This document shows, in pieces, positions 43,357-52,503 of a DNA stretch of 64,000 nucleotides (position 1 is its first letter; the number at the start of each line of letters is the position of its first letter). The translations under genes and the position numbers were made by a program. The stretch lies in assembly GCF_014200755.1 (NCBI RefSeq), contig NZ_JACHCM010000001.1, positions 894,367-958,366 of the forward strand, written 5' to 3'. The stretch is from Rhodanobacter sp. ANJX3. GTDB taxonomy: Bacteria; Pseudomonadota; Gammaproteobacteria; Xanthomonadales; Rhodanobacteraceae. Below the pieces are notes generated by a model. The model was not told the origin of the DNA, ran no database searches, and saw nothing but the letters and a program-made list of their open reading frames with translations.

Positions 43357-44343
43357 ATGACCACCAGGGTGAAAAGGCTCATCATTTTCGGAGACAGTCT
43401 TTCCGATGTCGGCGTCAAGCGCAAAACCGTTGCGGGGCAATTCGCCGCGCTGTTCGGATTGATGCGCACCAATCAGGTCAATCGATTCAGCGACAACCGC
43501 AACTGGACCGACTTTATCTGGGAATGGGCCGGTGGCCAGCCGCTGATCCGCATCGACAAATCGACGTCTGAAGCCGCCACGGCTTTCCATTTGAAGTGGA
43601 GCCAGGCCAGCAACAACGGCTCGTTGCCTACCGACCCGCTCTATTACGCCAATTACGCCGAAGGTGGCGCGATGGGTGGATCCGATCGCTGGGGCGCTGG
43701 CCTGGGGACCTTCCAGGAACAATTCGCACGCTATCGCGAGGATCTGAAGGCATACGGCCCCGCGCCGGGCGTCGGGCTTTATTTGATCTGGTTTGGCTTG
43801 AACGACCTGGTCACGAACGGTCGCGATCCGACGGACATGCAAGCGGTCGCACTGCAGATGAGCAATATCTGCCAGCAGATCATCGCGCTCGATCCCAACG
43901 CGTCCTTCCTGTTCGGCAACCTGCCCAATCCGCAGACGGCCGTGCGCTACATGGGCCAGGAAGCGACGGATAAAGTGCTAGGTTTTTCGGAAGGCGCCCT
44001 GAATTTCGGCCACGAACTGGCCAAGGAGATCAACGCGCACTTCACGCACAACCCTGCCGCCATCGTCGACGTGTACACACCGATGGACCATGTCTGCCGC
44101 AATCTGAATTCCTATGGCTTCACCCAGGGAAAACAACCGACAGGCATCGAAGTCCGGTACGGCGCGCCGCCGAAGAACCAATTGGCCGCGTTCTGCACCA
44201 CGACCAGCGACGGCGCGCATCCAACGGAAGAGGTCTACAAAGTGATCGCTCAGATCTGGGCCGATGCGATCAAAGAGCATTTCGAGTTGGCGGCGCTTCG
44301 CCAGCAGCCGGATGCGCATTTCGTGGTGAAGGGATCGCAGTGA
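43357..44343 (+). CDS. SGNH/GDSL hydrolase
   Basis: A 328-residue hydrolase without a signal peptide. Block I is IIFGDSLSDVG with the nucleophile Ser14, block III is FGLNDLV, and block V is SDGAHPTEE with the Asp/His pair. The arrangement resembles the GDSL phospholipase/thermolabile-haemolysin branch. AAGGAT precedes ATG 43357. The gene is neatly bracketed by repeat copies A and B, and lies next to an effector cassette. It lacks the C-terminal export domain seen in the neighbouring lipase effector. Likely an esterase or lipase; location uncertain. Confidence 0.88.
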   Translation: MTTRVKRLIIFGDSLSDVGVKRKTVAGQFAALFGLMRTNQVNRFSDNRNWTDFIWEWAGGQPLIRIDKSTSEAATAFHLKWSQASNNGSLPTDPLYYANYAEGGAMGGSDRWGAGLGTFQEQFARYREDLKAYGPAPGVGLYLIWFGLNDLVTNGRDPTDMQAVALQMSNICQQIIALDPNASFLFGNLPNPQTAVRYMGQEATDKVLGFSEGALNFGHELAKEINAHFTHNPAAIVDVYTPMDHVCRNLNSYGFTQGKQPTGIEVRYGAPPKNQLAAFCTTTSDGAHPTEEVYKVIAQIWADAIKEHFELAALRQQPDAHFVVKGSQ

Positions 44344-44403
44344 CCGGCAAGCATCCGGACAGCTTCCACGCGCGATGGCGCTTATAGCTGACCATCCTGA
44401 AGC

Positions 44404-44457
44404 CGAAAAAGGGACGGAGGGAATGAACCCAAATGCATGGCCTCCGTCCCCTTTTCG
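44404..44457. repeat. Dispersed palindromic repeat family 1, copy B
   Basis: Arms CGAAAAAGGGACGGAGG (44404-44420) and CCTCCGTCCCCTTTTCG (44441-44457) pair with one mismatch around a 20-base centre. Located between convergent genes, it could also act as a terminator. Confidence 0.8.
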
Positions 44458-44483
44458 TCCACTCTGCTCATGGCTTCCCCATG

Positions 44484-44885
44484 TCAGCCCTGACCTTCCG
44501 AACGTTTCGAAAGGAACAGATGGGCGCATGTCAGCAGCGCCATCACCACGCACATGAGCGCTGCACGTGTGCCCAGCACGGAAAACGCCTGATGCCAGTA
44601 CATCGCCAGACCACCGGCGACCATCAGCAAGATGGGGTAGATGTTCAAGTACCAGAAAAGCCGCCCGCGCACCGAGATCAGGGCGATGATGGCAGGAAGC
44701 ACGCATGCGGCCATCAACATGCCAGCACCCAGGAAGAGCAGACTTGTCTGAAAGCACTTCTGCAACGGACCGCTGTCGCAAAACACATTGGCAATCACGA
44801 ACAAGCCTAGCCCGAAAAGCGCAGCCTGCCCCATCGCTACGATGCTCAGCACCAGCAGGCTTATCCGCACAATCCTTGTCCACAT
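44484..44885 (-). CDS. Small four-helix membrane protein
   Basis: A 133-residue protein with four transmembrane helices (about 8-32, 45-68, 77-95, 103-122) and two cysteines in FCDSGPLQKCF between the first two. GGAG precedes ATG 44885. It is 125 bases downstream of the effector gene on the same strand, so it could be co-transcribed with it, or be a separate gene trapped between repeats B and C. I do not recognise the family. Confidence 0.65.
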   Translation of the reverse strand: MWTRIVRISLLVLSIVAMGQAALFGLGLFVIANVFCDSGPLQKCFQTSLLFLGAGMLMAACVLPAIIALISVRGRLFWYLNIYPILLMVAGGLAMYWHQAFSVLGTRAALMCVVMALLTCAHLFLSKRSEGQG

Positions 44886-45010
44886 GGTTTCAACTCCGTC
44901 GGCAAAGTGGAAAGCCGGGCTCGGCCTTCTGAGGCGGCGGCATCAAAGACGTGAACTCTGACCCATGCCTCCCCTGTTTTCTTGTTTCGCGTCTTTTCGG
45001 CGATGAACCA

Positions 45011-46519
45011 TCAGCGGCCGGGACCGCCCATCTGCGGTCCCGGGGCCGCTTGCGCGGCTTGGTTCTGTACCTGCATTTGAGCTTGGACCTGCGCGTGTAC
45101 TTGTGCCTGTTGCTGATTGACCTGAGCCATCTGCTGCGTGCTGTGTTCGATAGGCGTGTTGACGGCCTGTGTTGTATTGACGTGAACCACGTTGGGAAAG
45201 CCAAGCCTGGCTTCTTTTTGAGCGGCAAATGCATTCGAGCCATTATGGCTCAAAGCCACGACATCAATCTGCTTCAGGCCAGCTGCCTTACCCTCGACCG
45301 CCAAGACACCGGCCAGGTTCACGCTACGGTGGTCCGACGCGCGGCCGTGCTCGGCATCGATCTTCTTTACGCCGTCGTAGGCTTGCTGAAACAGTCCGTG
45401 GTCGGGGTGCGCGGGATCGTTGAGCAATGGCGACGACCAGCCAGCGGGGTGTCTCTGAGAATACGCTTCACCGGCTGCTGCACCTATGGCGTGCGTGCCG
45501 CGAGAGACTTCCTTCGCAACCTCGTCCGCCGCATGCACCGTGGCGTCGATGCCTCGTGACGCAGCATCGACGGTCGCGTGGTAACCCTTGGCCGCTTCAT
45601 GTTCGACATATTGCGCCGCTCGTTCCGTGGTACGCAGGCCTTCGGTCGCCTTCTCACCGACAAAACGCGCTGTAGCCGCTCCCAGCTCAACGCCCGCCTT
45701 TTGCTCCTCCCAGGGAAGAGACACGACCGTCCGCGCGGCGAGAACGTCGTGACGGTATTGGTCGATCATCCCTTTGTGGGATGCGTATAGCGCCTCGTTT
45801 TCCTTGGAAATAATCGAGTGACCGAGGCGAGGATTATCCGGAAGAAAATTGGTCACGCTGTGCGCGTCCAAGTCCACGCCCTCGATCGGAAGGCGCGGGC
45901 TCAGCGGGCCGTTGGTGTCGTGGTAGCCGGCCTTTTGCAGCCGGTCGATGTCCTGCGGCGACGCATAGATGCGCGTCTCGCCAAAGTGCTGGCTCGCGGC
46001 GCTGACCACGTCGGTAGCGCGCACATAGTTGATGACTTGGTGACCGCCCTCGGGAACGCCCTGGAAAAGACCGGCCGCTCCATACGCGTTAAAGGTTTCT
46101 CCATGCAAGTTGTATTTGTACGCCGTGATTTCGGCCAGCGTGCCGCCGAGAGAGTGCCCGGTGACGGTGGCATGGAAGGGCAAGTGATTCTGCTCGTCGT
46201 AGTTCTTTCCTTGTTCCAGAGCTTTTTTTGTAAACGCCATCGCGTCGGCCGTCTGCACATTGACACCCGCAGTGACCATGCCGATATCGGTCGCGATGTC
46301 CTGGTACTTCATCCTGGCCGCATCGGTTCCACAGTGCGCAATAACGACATCGCCGGTGTCCTCACGAACATAGGCCGTGCCCTGATACCCGGTCAATCGA
46401 TCGTGAGCTTCGTCTAAAACCTTGTAGCGAATCCCGGCCAGGGTAACCTCCTGACCCAGTGAGTGAGTGTTGTAGGCGTCGGCCGCCAACATCGCATGGT
46501 CTTCAGTGCTTAGGGTCAT
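45011..46519 (-). CDS. Antibacterial lipase effector with XVIPCD-like secretion domain
   Basis: A 502-residue protein without a signal peptide. The N-terminal part is a class 3-type lipase: VVIAHCGTD (57-65), nucleophile elbow GHSLGG with Ser123, and an Asp/His pair further on (RATD 167-170; LDAH 217-220 and GHSI candidates). Residues 280-355 are a helical linker. Residues 368-460 match the XVIPCD of Xanthomonadales type IV effectors: HPDHGLFQQAYDGVKKID, NLAGVLAVEGKAAGLKQID, NAFAAQ, VNTTQAVNTPIEHS, followed by a Gln-rich tail (QMAQVNQQQAQVHAQVQAQM). Such proteins are injected into rival bacteria. It overlaps the upstream lipoprotein gene by four bases (ATGA), the typical immunity/effector coupling. 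Confidence 0.9.
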   Translation of the reverse strand: MTLSTEDHAMLAADAYNTHSLGQEVTLAGIRYKVLDEAHDRLTGYQGTAYVREDTGDVVIAHCGTDAARMKYQDIATDIGMVTAGVNVQTADAMAFTKKALEQGKNYDEQNHLPFHATVTGHSLGGTLAEITAYKYNLHGETFNAYGAAGLFQGVPEGGHQVINYVRATDVVSAASQHFGETRIYASPQDIDRLQKAGYHDTNGPLSPRLPIEGVDLDAHSVTNFLPDNPRLGHSIISKENEALYASHKGMIDQYRHDVLAARTVVSLPWEEQKAGVELGAATARFVGEKATEGLRTTERAAQYVEHEAAKGYHATVDAASRGIDATVHAADEVAKEVSRGTHAIGAAAGEAYSQRHPAGWSSPLLNDPAHPDHGLFQQAYDGVKKIDAEHGRASDHRSVNLAGVLAVEGKAAGLKQIDVVALSHNGSNAFAAQKEARLGFPNVVHVNTTQAVNTPIEHSTQQMAQVNQQQAQVHAQVQAQMQVQNQAAQAAPGPQMGGPGR

Positions 46520-47121
46520 TGACTGACTTCCTTGGCAGAAAGTGTGATGACGAAGAAGTCACTTCGATACTTTTTGACTGTCTCGGACAACTCCTGCCCG
46601 CCATCGCCGTAAGTTTGGTCGCTGCCGTTCGAAAGAGCTTTAATCGGCAAATAAAGATCCACCGACTTTTGACTTTGCAAATCACTCAGACGGTAACTCG
46701 GAGTAAACGTTGTGCCGTTGCCCTTGATCTTGAAAGAGGCCATAGCCGACGACATGATCCAGTGGCACACGCCCATGCCGTCATAATCGGCATCCAGAAA
46801 ATAATCCGTGACCACCGTTCCCTTGTAAGTGTGGTCGTCCACCTTTTTGAGCTCGAACGGGATGAACTGCGCCAGGTTGCTTTGATGCCCGCTGAAAGCA
46901 TCGGGGCGCACACATGTGCTGCTGTTTTGCACCTCGTAGATCATCGTTCCCCCGGCTGTATCGAACCCCCTGGGCGCGCCATGAACCGTGATGGTGATCT
47001 CGTAGCGCTGTTTGGCGTTGGGGTTGGGTTTGATGTCGGGAGTCTTCATGGTCGAGGCGCCACATCCGGAAGTGATCAGGGTCAGAGAGAAAAGCAGCAC
47101 GGCGGTCACGCGGCTAAGCAT
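46516..47121 (-). CDS. Lipoprotein, putative immunity protein A of the lipase effector
   Basis: A 201-residue lipoprotein (signal MLSRVTAVLLFSLTLITSGC, lipobox around Cys20). The mature domain begins KTPDIKPNPNAKQRYEITIT. AGGA precedes ATG 47121. It overlaps the effector start, which strongly suggests that this copy is the matching immunity protein, acting in the periplasm where the injected lipase works. The first 135 residues are almost identical to copy B (47500-48105), whereas the last 65 differ widely. Confidence 0.85.
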   Translation of the reverse strand: MLSRVTAVLLFSLTLITSGCGASTMKTPDIKPNPNAKQRYEITITVHGAPRGFDTAGGTMIYEVQNSSTCVRPDAFSGHQSNLAQFIPFELKKVDDHTYKGTVVTDYFLDADYDGMGVCHWIMSSAMASFKIKGNGTTFTPSYRLSDLQSQKSVDLYLPIKALSNGSDQTYGDGGQELSETVKKYRSDFFVITLSAKEVSQ

Positions 47122-47320
47122 GGAATTCCTGCCTCGATGGAGAGTCTTGGTGAAGGGTGCGACCAGCGGGCGCCCGGAAACAGCTGGATAGTTCACAGCT
47201 CGGCGACGTGTTAGCCATGCTTCGATCATGCATCGGCGGTGCTCCATGCTCCGTTCGGTTTGAGTGTAGCGCCAAATACAGCAAACTGCCTTTCCCGAGG
47301 ACCGGGTTTATTTACAAACG
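47122..47320. repeat. Duplicated leader of the immunity genes
   Basis: The leader of copy A (47122-47320) is repeated upstream of copy B at 48106-48310, about 984 bases away, including GGAATTCCTGCCTCGATGGA and CCGTTCGGTTTGAGT. It marks the extent of the tandem duplication and probably carries the promoter. Confidence 0.8.
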
Positions 47321-47324
47321 GGTC

Positions 47325-47429
47325 GATGATTTCACCTACGGCTCGGGCGTCGGTGAAGATGGCGTGGCCCAGCGGCGACAGCGTGTGGTCTGCTAGTTCG
47401 GTGGCGTGGCTGGCGGTGACGATGTCCAA
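47325..47429 (-). pseudogene. 3' fragment of an XAC0095-like gene
   Basis: The minus strand encodes DIVTASHATELADHTLSPLG and HAIFTDARAVGEIID. It is homologous to residues near 140-175 of the intact protein at 53786-54391 (DVITTAPATELADHTLSLLG). It is cut on its upstream side exactly where repeat copy C begins and on the other side by the duplicated immunity leader, so it is debris between two rearrangements. Confidence 0.7.
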
Positions 47430-47430
47430 A

Positions 47431-47483
47431 CGAAAAAGGAAAGGAGGGAATTAACCCAAATTCATTGCGTCCGTCCCTTTTTG
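47431..47483. repeat. Dispersed palindromic repeat family 1, copy C
   Basis: CGAAAAAGGAAAGGAGGGAA at one end and GTCCGTCCCTTTTTGC at the other. It abuts the truncated XAC0095-like fragment and lies between the two immunity genes. Confidence 0.75.
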
Positions 47484-47499
47484 CCCTCAGTGCCTACCG

Positions 47500-48105
47500 T
47501 CATGGCATCACCTTTCGGGAAGACAGCGTCATGTAGAAAACCGCGTTGCGTATCTTCGGCGATACATCCGCCAAGGATTGGCCTCCGTCGCCATATTTCT
47601 GATGGTCGTCGCTTGAGAGTTCGGCCAGAGGAAAGTAGACATCGACCGATCTCTCTGCCACCACATCCTCATGTAGGATGCTCGGGCCAAAATCCACGCC
47701 GTTGCCATTGATCTTGAACGAGCTCAAGGCCGACGACATGATCCAATGGCACACGCCCATGCCGTCATAATCGGCATCCAGAAAATAATCCGTGACCACC
47801 GTTCCCTTGTAAGTGTGGTCGTCCACCCTTTTGAGCTCGAACGGGATGAACTTCGCCAGATTGCTTTGATGCCCGCTGAAAGCATCGGGGCGCACACAGG
47901 TGCTGCTGTTTTGCACCTCGTAGATCATCGTTCCCTCGGCTGTATCGAACCCCCTGGGCGCGCCATGAACCGTGATGGTGATCTCGTAGCGCTGTTTGGC
48001 GTTGGGGTTGGGTTTGATGTCGGGAGTCTTCATGGTCGAGGCGCCACATCCAGAGGTGATCAGGACCAGAGAAAAAAGCAGCACGGCGGTCACGCGGCTA
48101 AGCAT
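47500..48105 (-). CDS. Lipoprotein, putative immunity protein B
   Basis: A 201-residue paralogue of immunity protein A with the same signal peptide and lipobox (LITSGC). Residues 1-135 are nearly identical, then the sequences diverge abruptly (SSFKINGNGVDFGPSILHED here against ASFKIKGNGTTFTPSYRLSD). The duplication includes the leader upstream. It probably protects against a different effector variant, as seen with arrays of 'orphan' immunity genes. It is separated from copy A by a repeat and a gene fragment, so it may be transcribed on its own. Confidence 0.82.
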   Translation of the reverse strand: MLSRVTAVLLFSLVLITSGCGASTMKTPDIKPNPNAKQRYEITITVHGAPRGFDTAEGTMIYEVQNSSTCVRPDAFSGHQSNLAKFIPFELKRVDDHTYKGTVVTDYFLDADYDGMGVCHWIMSSALSSFKINGNGVDFGPSILHEDVVAERSVDVYFPLAELSSDDHQKYGDGGQSLADVSPKIRNAVFYMTLSSRKVMP

Positions 48106-48351
48106 GGAATTCCTGCCTCGATGGAGAGTCTTGATGACGGGCGCGGCTAGAGCGCGCGCCTGGAAACAGCTGGATAGTTCACAGCTCGGGGAAGTGTTAA
48201 CCATGCTCAGGTCATGCATCGGCGGTGCTCAATGCTCCGTTCGGTTTGAGTCTAACGCCAACTCCAGCGATCCACCTTTCCCAAGGGACCGGTTTTATTT
48301 ACAAAAACGAAATGAAGTAAACCGGCCTCCTTTTTCGCCACCGTTATTTTT

Positions 48352-49728
48352 TTATCGCTGGTATGACTCAGGGTGATCAGCCAACCACTTCGCTACTTGC
48401 GGCATATCGCGCGACACAGTCTGTTGTGCCAATGTCTTGCCGTCATGGTAGTGCCCGACTGGGCTTGCGCCCGCTAGCAACAAACGTAAGACGATCGTAT
48501 CGGTCCAACTCCCAAAGATCACGCTTTCCCCATCGTTGGATTTGATAGTGGCATCGGCTCCCTTTGCCAACAAAAAATTGAGCAGCTGTAGATTCTCAAT
48601 TCCGTATAGCGGGGTACGGCCCAAGCTATCGCGATGATTGGGGTTCGCGCCGTGCGCCAACAAACGCTTGGCGGTTTGAAGTTGCGCGTCTTCGTTCCCG
48701 TTGCAGCTATATGTAGCGACAAGTTCGCTAAGCGCTGTACGACTTTGCCCTTCACCGGCATAAGCTCTAGGCCTCGGATGCTGTGAGGCGTCGACATCGA
48801 CACCCGCAGCGGCTACCGCATCGACCAATTCCGGCGAGCAGCCTGCTGCGTTCATGGCAAACGATTCAGCCGCATTATTTTTACCCCAACGGACAATCCA
48901 GCCGGCCTTAGCCAGATAACGAAACACCTCTGCATGTCCGCGAAAAATTGCCGCCTGCGCCATTAAGATGCCGCCCGGCTCAAGGTCGGGCGTGCCGTCT
49001 ATTGGCGATGGATCGCCGGAGACGAGAAGATTCAGCGGTGCGCCGTGATCGATCAGTGCCAGCACAGTGGCTTGGTCAGCCGCCCCCCTTTCGGCAGCGA
49101 CAGCAAGTTCGGCCGCCTGCATTGAATGGAAATCGAACTTCTGGTCGACCAACCACGGAATAAGCGCGGTCGTGCCGTTTACCCAGCGTGCCGTGCCCGC
49201 CACGCGGTCGATCGAGTCTTCCAGGTCTCGTACCGACTGCGGCATGCCCGCCTCGGTCCCCACGTAGTCGACGACCTTCTTTTGACGGCCACCTATTTCC
49301 AGCGTGATGATTTGCGTGGGATTGTCTGTCACGCGCGCCTCATAGCGATCTTGCAAGCCCCAGAACCCAACACGCTGGAATTGTGCGAGCAAGTCTGCAA
49401 CTGATTGCGGAAGCACGCGGTCCTGATGTGTCCCAGGTACGAGCACACCCTTGGACTGAGCGAATTGGCGATGTATCGCATCGACATCGCTGACTGGCGA
49501 TATGTCCGTGGTGAAGCGAACCTGTCCGTCGCCGTGAATGACTACGGTGTAGTTTGGGCAATCGCCGAAGCAAGCCGAGCGGGTCAAACTAATTATCGTG
49601 TTGACTGGTTCGCTTTGCTGAGCATCAAAAGCATGGGTGGCGGTCGAGAACACGGCGCAGAGGGCAATGGTCAGCATCATCGGACCTGACCGACCATACG
49701 GAACTTCCTTGTTCTGAATCGCATGCAT
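48352..49728 (-). CDS. Exported DUF6438/ankyrin-repeat protein
   Basis: A 458-residue protein with a signal peptide beginning at an internal hydrophobic stretch (MMLTIALCAVFSTATHAF). Residues about 45-165 resemble DUF6438 (SACFGDCPNYTVVIHGDGQV and the trailing WGLQDRYEARVTDN). From about 205 to the end are ankyrin repeats (ERGAADQATVLALIDHGAPL, LLAHGANPNHRDSLGRTPLY, LLAKGADATIKSNDG). GGGA precedes ATG 49728. The ankyrin part suggests protein binding in the periplasm. Its place just upstream of the immunity/effector genes on the same strand may be coincidence. Confidence 0.8.
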   Translation of the reverse strand: MHAIQNKEVPYGRSGPMMLTIALCAVFSTATHAFDAQQSEPVNTIISLTRSACFGDCPNYTVVIHGDGQVRFTTDISPVSDVDAIHRQFAQSKGVLVPGTHQDRVLPQSVADLLAQFQRVGFWGLQDRYEARVTDNPTQIITLEIGGRQKKVVDYVGTEAGMPQSVRDLEDSIDRVAGTARWVNGTTALIPWLVDQKFDFHSMQAAELAVAAERGAADQATVLALIDHGAPLNLLVSGDPSPIDGTPDLEPGGILMAQAAIFRGHAEVFRYLAKAGWIVRWGKNNAAESFAMNAAGCSPELVDAVAAAGVDVDASQHPRPRAYAGEGQSRTALSELVATYSCNGNEDAQLQTAKRLLAHGANPNHRDSLGRTPLYGIENLQLLNFLLAKGADATIKSNDGESVIFGSWTDTIVLRLLLAGASPVGHYHDGKTLAQQTVSRDMPQVAKWLADHPESYQR

Positions 49729-49732
49729 ACAT

Positions 49733-50048
49733 GTTTCCCTTCAAAGGCCCAACTCACCTAAAAAATCGGATGCCCGCTATGGGTAGCCGGCGGAAGCGGT
49801 CTTGCGGCATCAGTCAATCGAACGGACGTGCAAATCACAAATCCAAATCAACTGAGATCTAAATCAACTGGGTCAGAGCCCGTTCGCACGTCTCAGAGAA
49901 TTCTTGCAGAAGTCGAGTAAGTGGCTCTGACCACTTAGCTGTAGGATGGAGGAACTCTAACTCAGCGATTTGCGCCATGGGCACGTTCCTGTTTTTATGC
50001 TTTGAATAGATGTACCCGAATATTCGCGACGGCACACTGCGGGCTCGC
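49733..50048. other. Intergenic region with repeat hairpin
   Basis: About 315 bases with no convincing gene: a direct repeat AAATCAACTG (near 49845 and 49861), the hairpin at 49871-49932 and the end of a toxin fragment. A frame from TTG 50101 runs through it but is not supported. Confidence 0.5.
49871..49932. repeat. Palindromic repeat with GGTCAGAGCC arms
   Basis: GGTCAGAGCC (49871-49880) and GGCTCTGACC (49923-49932) are perfect inverted arms around a 42-base centre; the form resembles a REP/BIME-type element. Only this copy was noticed. Confidence 0.45.
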
Positions 50049-50162
50049 TCAGCGGCGCTTCTTCGCCGCGAGGTAAACGAGCCCCTTGTCGCGTTTGCCA
50101 ACCGCGATCACGGTCACCACGATGACTTTGTCGTCGACCTGATAGATCAACCGATATCGCCC
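50049..50162 (-). pseudogene. RelE/ParE-type toxin, C-terminal fragment
   Basis: The minus strand encodes GRYRLIYQVDDKVIVVTVIA, VGKRDKGLVYLAAKKRR and a stop, the last strands of RelE-type mRNA interferases. A stop codon precedes it directly, no start and no antitoxin gene are present, so it is a decayed toxin gene. Confidence 0.7.
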
Positions 50163-50268
50163 TCAAAGAACCCCACTCTGCCCTGTTCTCTCGGCGTGCG
50201 AACCACTCACAGGCGCTAGTCTCGGCAACTTTAAACAGCAGCTGATCGTGCGCCTGTTTGCGCGCGCA

Positions 50269-52503
50269 TCAGAAAAGCCATTGCGCGGCTTGTTTGCGTT
50301 GGCGCTCGCTTAAATGGGGGTTTGGCGGCGTGGGGCCGTAGCCAAGCAGGTAATCGATGGCGCGGTAGCCTTTGGTGTCGGCCTGGTACGGGTCGGCGCC
50401 GGCAGCTAGCAATGCTTTGATCAGTTTCAGCGAGCCGTTGGCCGCCGCGTACATCAGGGCGGTGCGTGCGTCATTGCCAAGTGGTGGCTCGGGCCCGTCT
50501 TGGTTACCCCAAGTCGTTGCGTTCACCGAGGCATGGTGCTCGAGCAGCAAACCCACAATGCCGGGCTGATCGAACTGGGCAGCTTCCATCAGCGCCGTCT
50601 TGCCGATGGCGTTACGCTTGTTGATGTCTGGCTCATGCTGCATGACCAGCGAAAATGCCGGAGGGTCGGCGACCGCAACCAGCAGCAATGGGTCGAGTCC
50701 GGCGTACTGTGAGCAGGCAGCTAATTCCGAAGCACCTGCGTCGTCGCCAGTGCTCAGTTGCTGATTGATATCCTGAAGCGATGCGTGCTCCAGCAACATC
50801 CTTCTCAGCGACTTTGCAGGAACATCACCACCGCAGTTTCCACCGAACGTGGCCTGAAAAAGAGCGGCCTTGGCGGCGCTCTTGCTATCGGCTCGATTGA
50901 GCTGCATGTGCTTTCGATAATACGTGGCGAGCTGATCGCGCGCGGCAAGGTACAGCTTGCGCATGCGCAGACTGACGACGTAATTGTTGAGGCTGGTGTA
51001 ACCCCAGACTTGGTACGGATAGTCGAAGCTTGTGGACGGGTATTCCTTTGTCAAAGACAGGATTCCCCGCGGATTAAGCCTTATCGACGTATTGACGGCG
51101 TTTTGGGCCGTTTCAAGCCCGTAAACCATCGTGCCTTGGAAGGTGCCGATAAAGTTTCCGTCCGCCTGGGTGGAAGCAGCTTCAAAGGCGATCACAGCCT
51201 TGGCGGGGAAACCCATGCGGGCGTAGTCGCGATCGCTGCAGTCAGAACGCGGCATGAAATTGTCACGAGTACTGCCATAGGTAGCTTGGGTTGCAGCGAT
51301 AAGCCGGGGGTGTGCGGTCAGGATCGGGCAAGGGACGCTGTAGTTCCCGCTATTCGTTAGGCCGGCTTCGGAGGCCAACCTGATAATGTTCAACAACGAA
51401 TCGTCAGAGCCGTCGTAAGGCGTGAGCGGAAAGTCAAAAATTTTGTCTGGCCTGGCCATTGCCTTCTTGTACAAGTCACTTTGCATGGCACGGATGGTTG
51501 CATCGCGTGTGGGCGTCTCCGGCTCAAAGGTGTGCAAAAACAGTACGTAATCGAGTTTGCCCTGTGCATCCACGTTGGAACGATGTTTGAGGATGCGTGC
51601 AGCCTGCCGCGGATGCGTACGCATCTCAGCGAGCGCCGCATCGCGACTGCCTGGCGGCGGCGATTCAGATCCCCGAGGCAAGCGCGCAATTGGGGGAGTG
51701 GCGGGCGGTATTAAGACATGCGGACGAAAACGATCGGGATGAAGAGCCAACGATTCGTCTTTTGCGTAATCGACCGCGCCATCGACGGAGCAGTCCAGTA
51801 CGGGTCCACCCAGCGATTTGAGAGCGGTAGCTGCGGTGTCAAATTGCAGCGAGCGCCCAACGACTGTACGGCAAGGTAGGCGCAGCCATGTTCCGTTCAA
51901 TGGGGATGACGTCACGTACATCTGTGGGCCGGTGCGATCGAACGGATTGCCAAGCGTCGTGAACAAGCTCCCGTCTACGTCGCGTAGTGCGGCGTAAAGA
52001 CGGACTAGTGGCAACGAGCTGTGCGTGGCATACATAAAGCTTGCATGGAATTCGGCGTTCTGGGCCTTCCAGTCGTGAGCAGGCTGTCCGGATGAATTCG
52101 GGCGAAACCCTTCGGCGACCTGCTCGGCATTCGCAATCGCTGCATCCATGCCAACGAAATCATCGTGTAGAAAATCGGTATAGGCATCGACGATCTGCAG
52201 GCGTCCATCGGGTACCACGCCTTTGGGTGTCGACCAAACGGGTTCGCCCGCGGACACGCGATTGAGGTTCGACTGGATAAGCAGCATCAGACCTCGGGGA
52301 TCGCCTGCATGCTTCCATTCGTCCGCATCAACGACAACCTGGACCTTGGCGGTGCATTTCGCCTGCCCGGTGGCACATTCCGAACCTGCCGCCAATACGT
52401 TGGCGCATACGGTCAACCACAGCGAGAGCAGCGCCAGCACGGCAAGCATGCGTAAGGCGCCCGCGATTCCATACGGAGAAACGGGTGGCGTGGCTACGTC
52501 CAT
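50269..52503 (-). CDS. Large exported protein with C-terminal ankyrin repeats
   Basis: A 744-residue protein. A hydrophobic N-terminal segment (about 14-38, GALRMLAVLALLSLWLTVCA) acts as a signal peptide or anchor. The central 550 residues show no domain that I recognise; cysteines are scattered. From about 620 to 744 there are ankyrin repeats (NKRNAIGKTALMEAAQFDQP, NDARTALMYAAANGSLKLIK, LLAAGADPYQADTKGYRAID). ATG 52503 is chosen for the signal. It shares the ankyrin ending with the gene at 48352 but the rest differs. Possibly a periplasmic binding protein or protective factor; unknown. Confidence 0.75.
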   Translation of the reverse strand: MDVATPPVSPYGIAGALRMLAVLALLSLWLTVCANVLAAGSECATGQAKCTAKVQVVVDADEWKHAGDPRGLMLLIQSNLNRVSAGEPVWSTPKGVVPDGRLQIVDAYTDFLHDDFVGMDAAIANAEQVAEGFRPNSSGQPAHDWKAQNAEFHASFMYATHSSLPLVRLYAALRDVDGSLFTTLGNPFDRTGPQMYVTSSPLNGTWLRLPCRTVVGRSLQFDTAATALKSLGGPVLDCSVDGAVDYAKDESLALHPDRFRPHVLIPPATPPIARLPRGSESPPPGSRDAALAEMRTHPRQAARILKHRSNVDAQGKLDYVLFLHTFEPETPTRDATIRAMQSDLYKKAMARPDKIFDFPLTPYDGSDDSLLNIIRLASEAGLTNSGNYSVPCPILTAHPRLIAATQATYGSTRDNFMPRSDCSDRDYARMGFPAKAVIAFEAASTQADGNFIGTFQGTMVYGLETAQNAVNTSIRLNPRGILSLTKEYPSTSFDYPYQVWGYTSLNNYVVSLRMRKLYLAARDQLATYYRKHMQLNRADSKSAAKAALFQATFGGNCGGDVPAKSLRRMLLEHASLQDINQQLSTGDDAGASELAACSQYAGLDPLLLVAVADPPAFSLVMQHEPDINKRNAIGKTALMEAAQFDQPGIVGLLLEHHASVNATTWGNQDGPEPPLGNDARTALMYAAANGSLKLIKALLAAGADPYQADTKGYRAIDYLLGYGPTPPNPHLSERQRKQAAQWLF

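Noticed and set aside
43978-44883. A 301-codon minus-strand open frame
   Set aside because: Antisense to the GDSL hydrolase and in a different frame of the membrane protein gene; shadow composition.
49859-50101. An 80-codon minus-strand frame from a TTG
   Set aside because: It starts inside the RelE-type fragment in a different frame and lacks coding bias in its first half.
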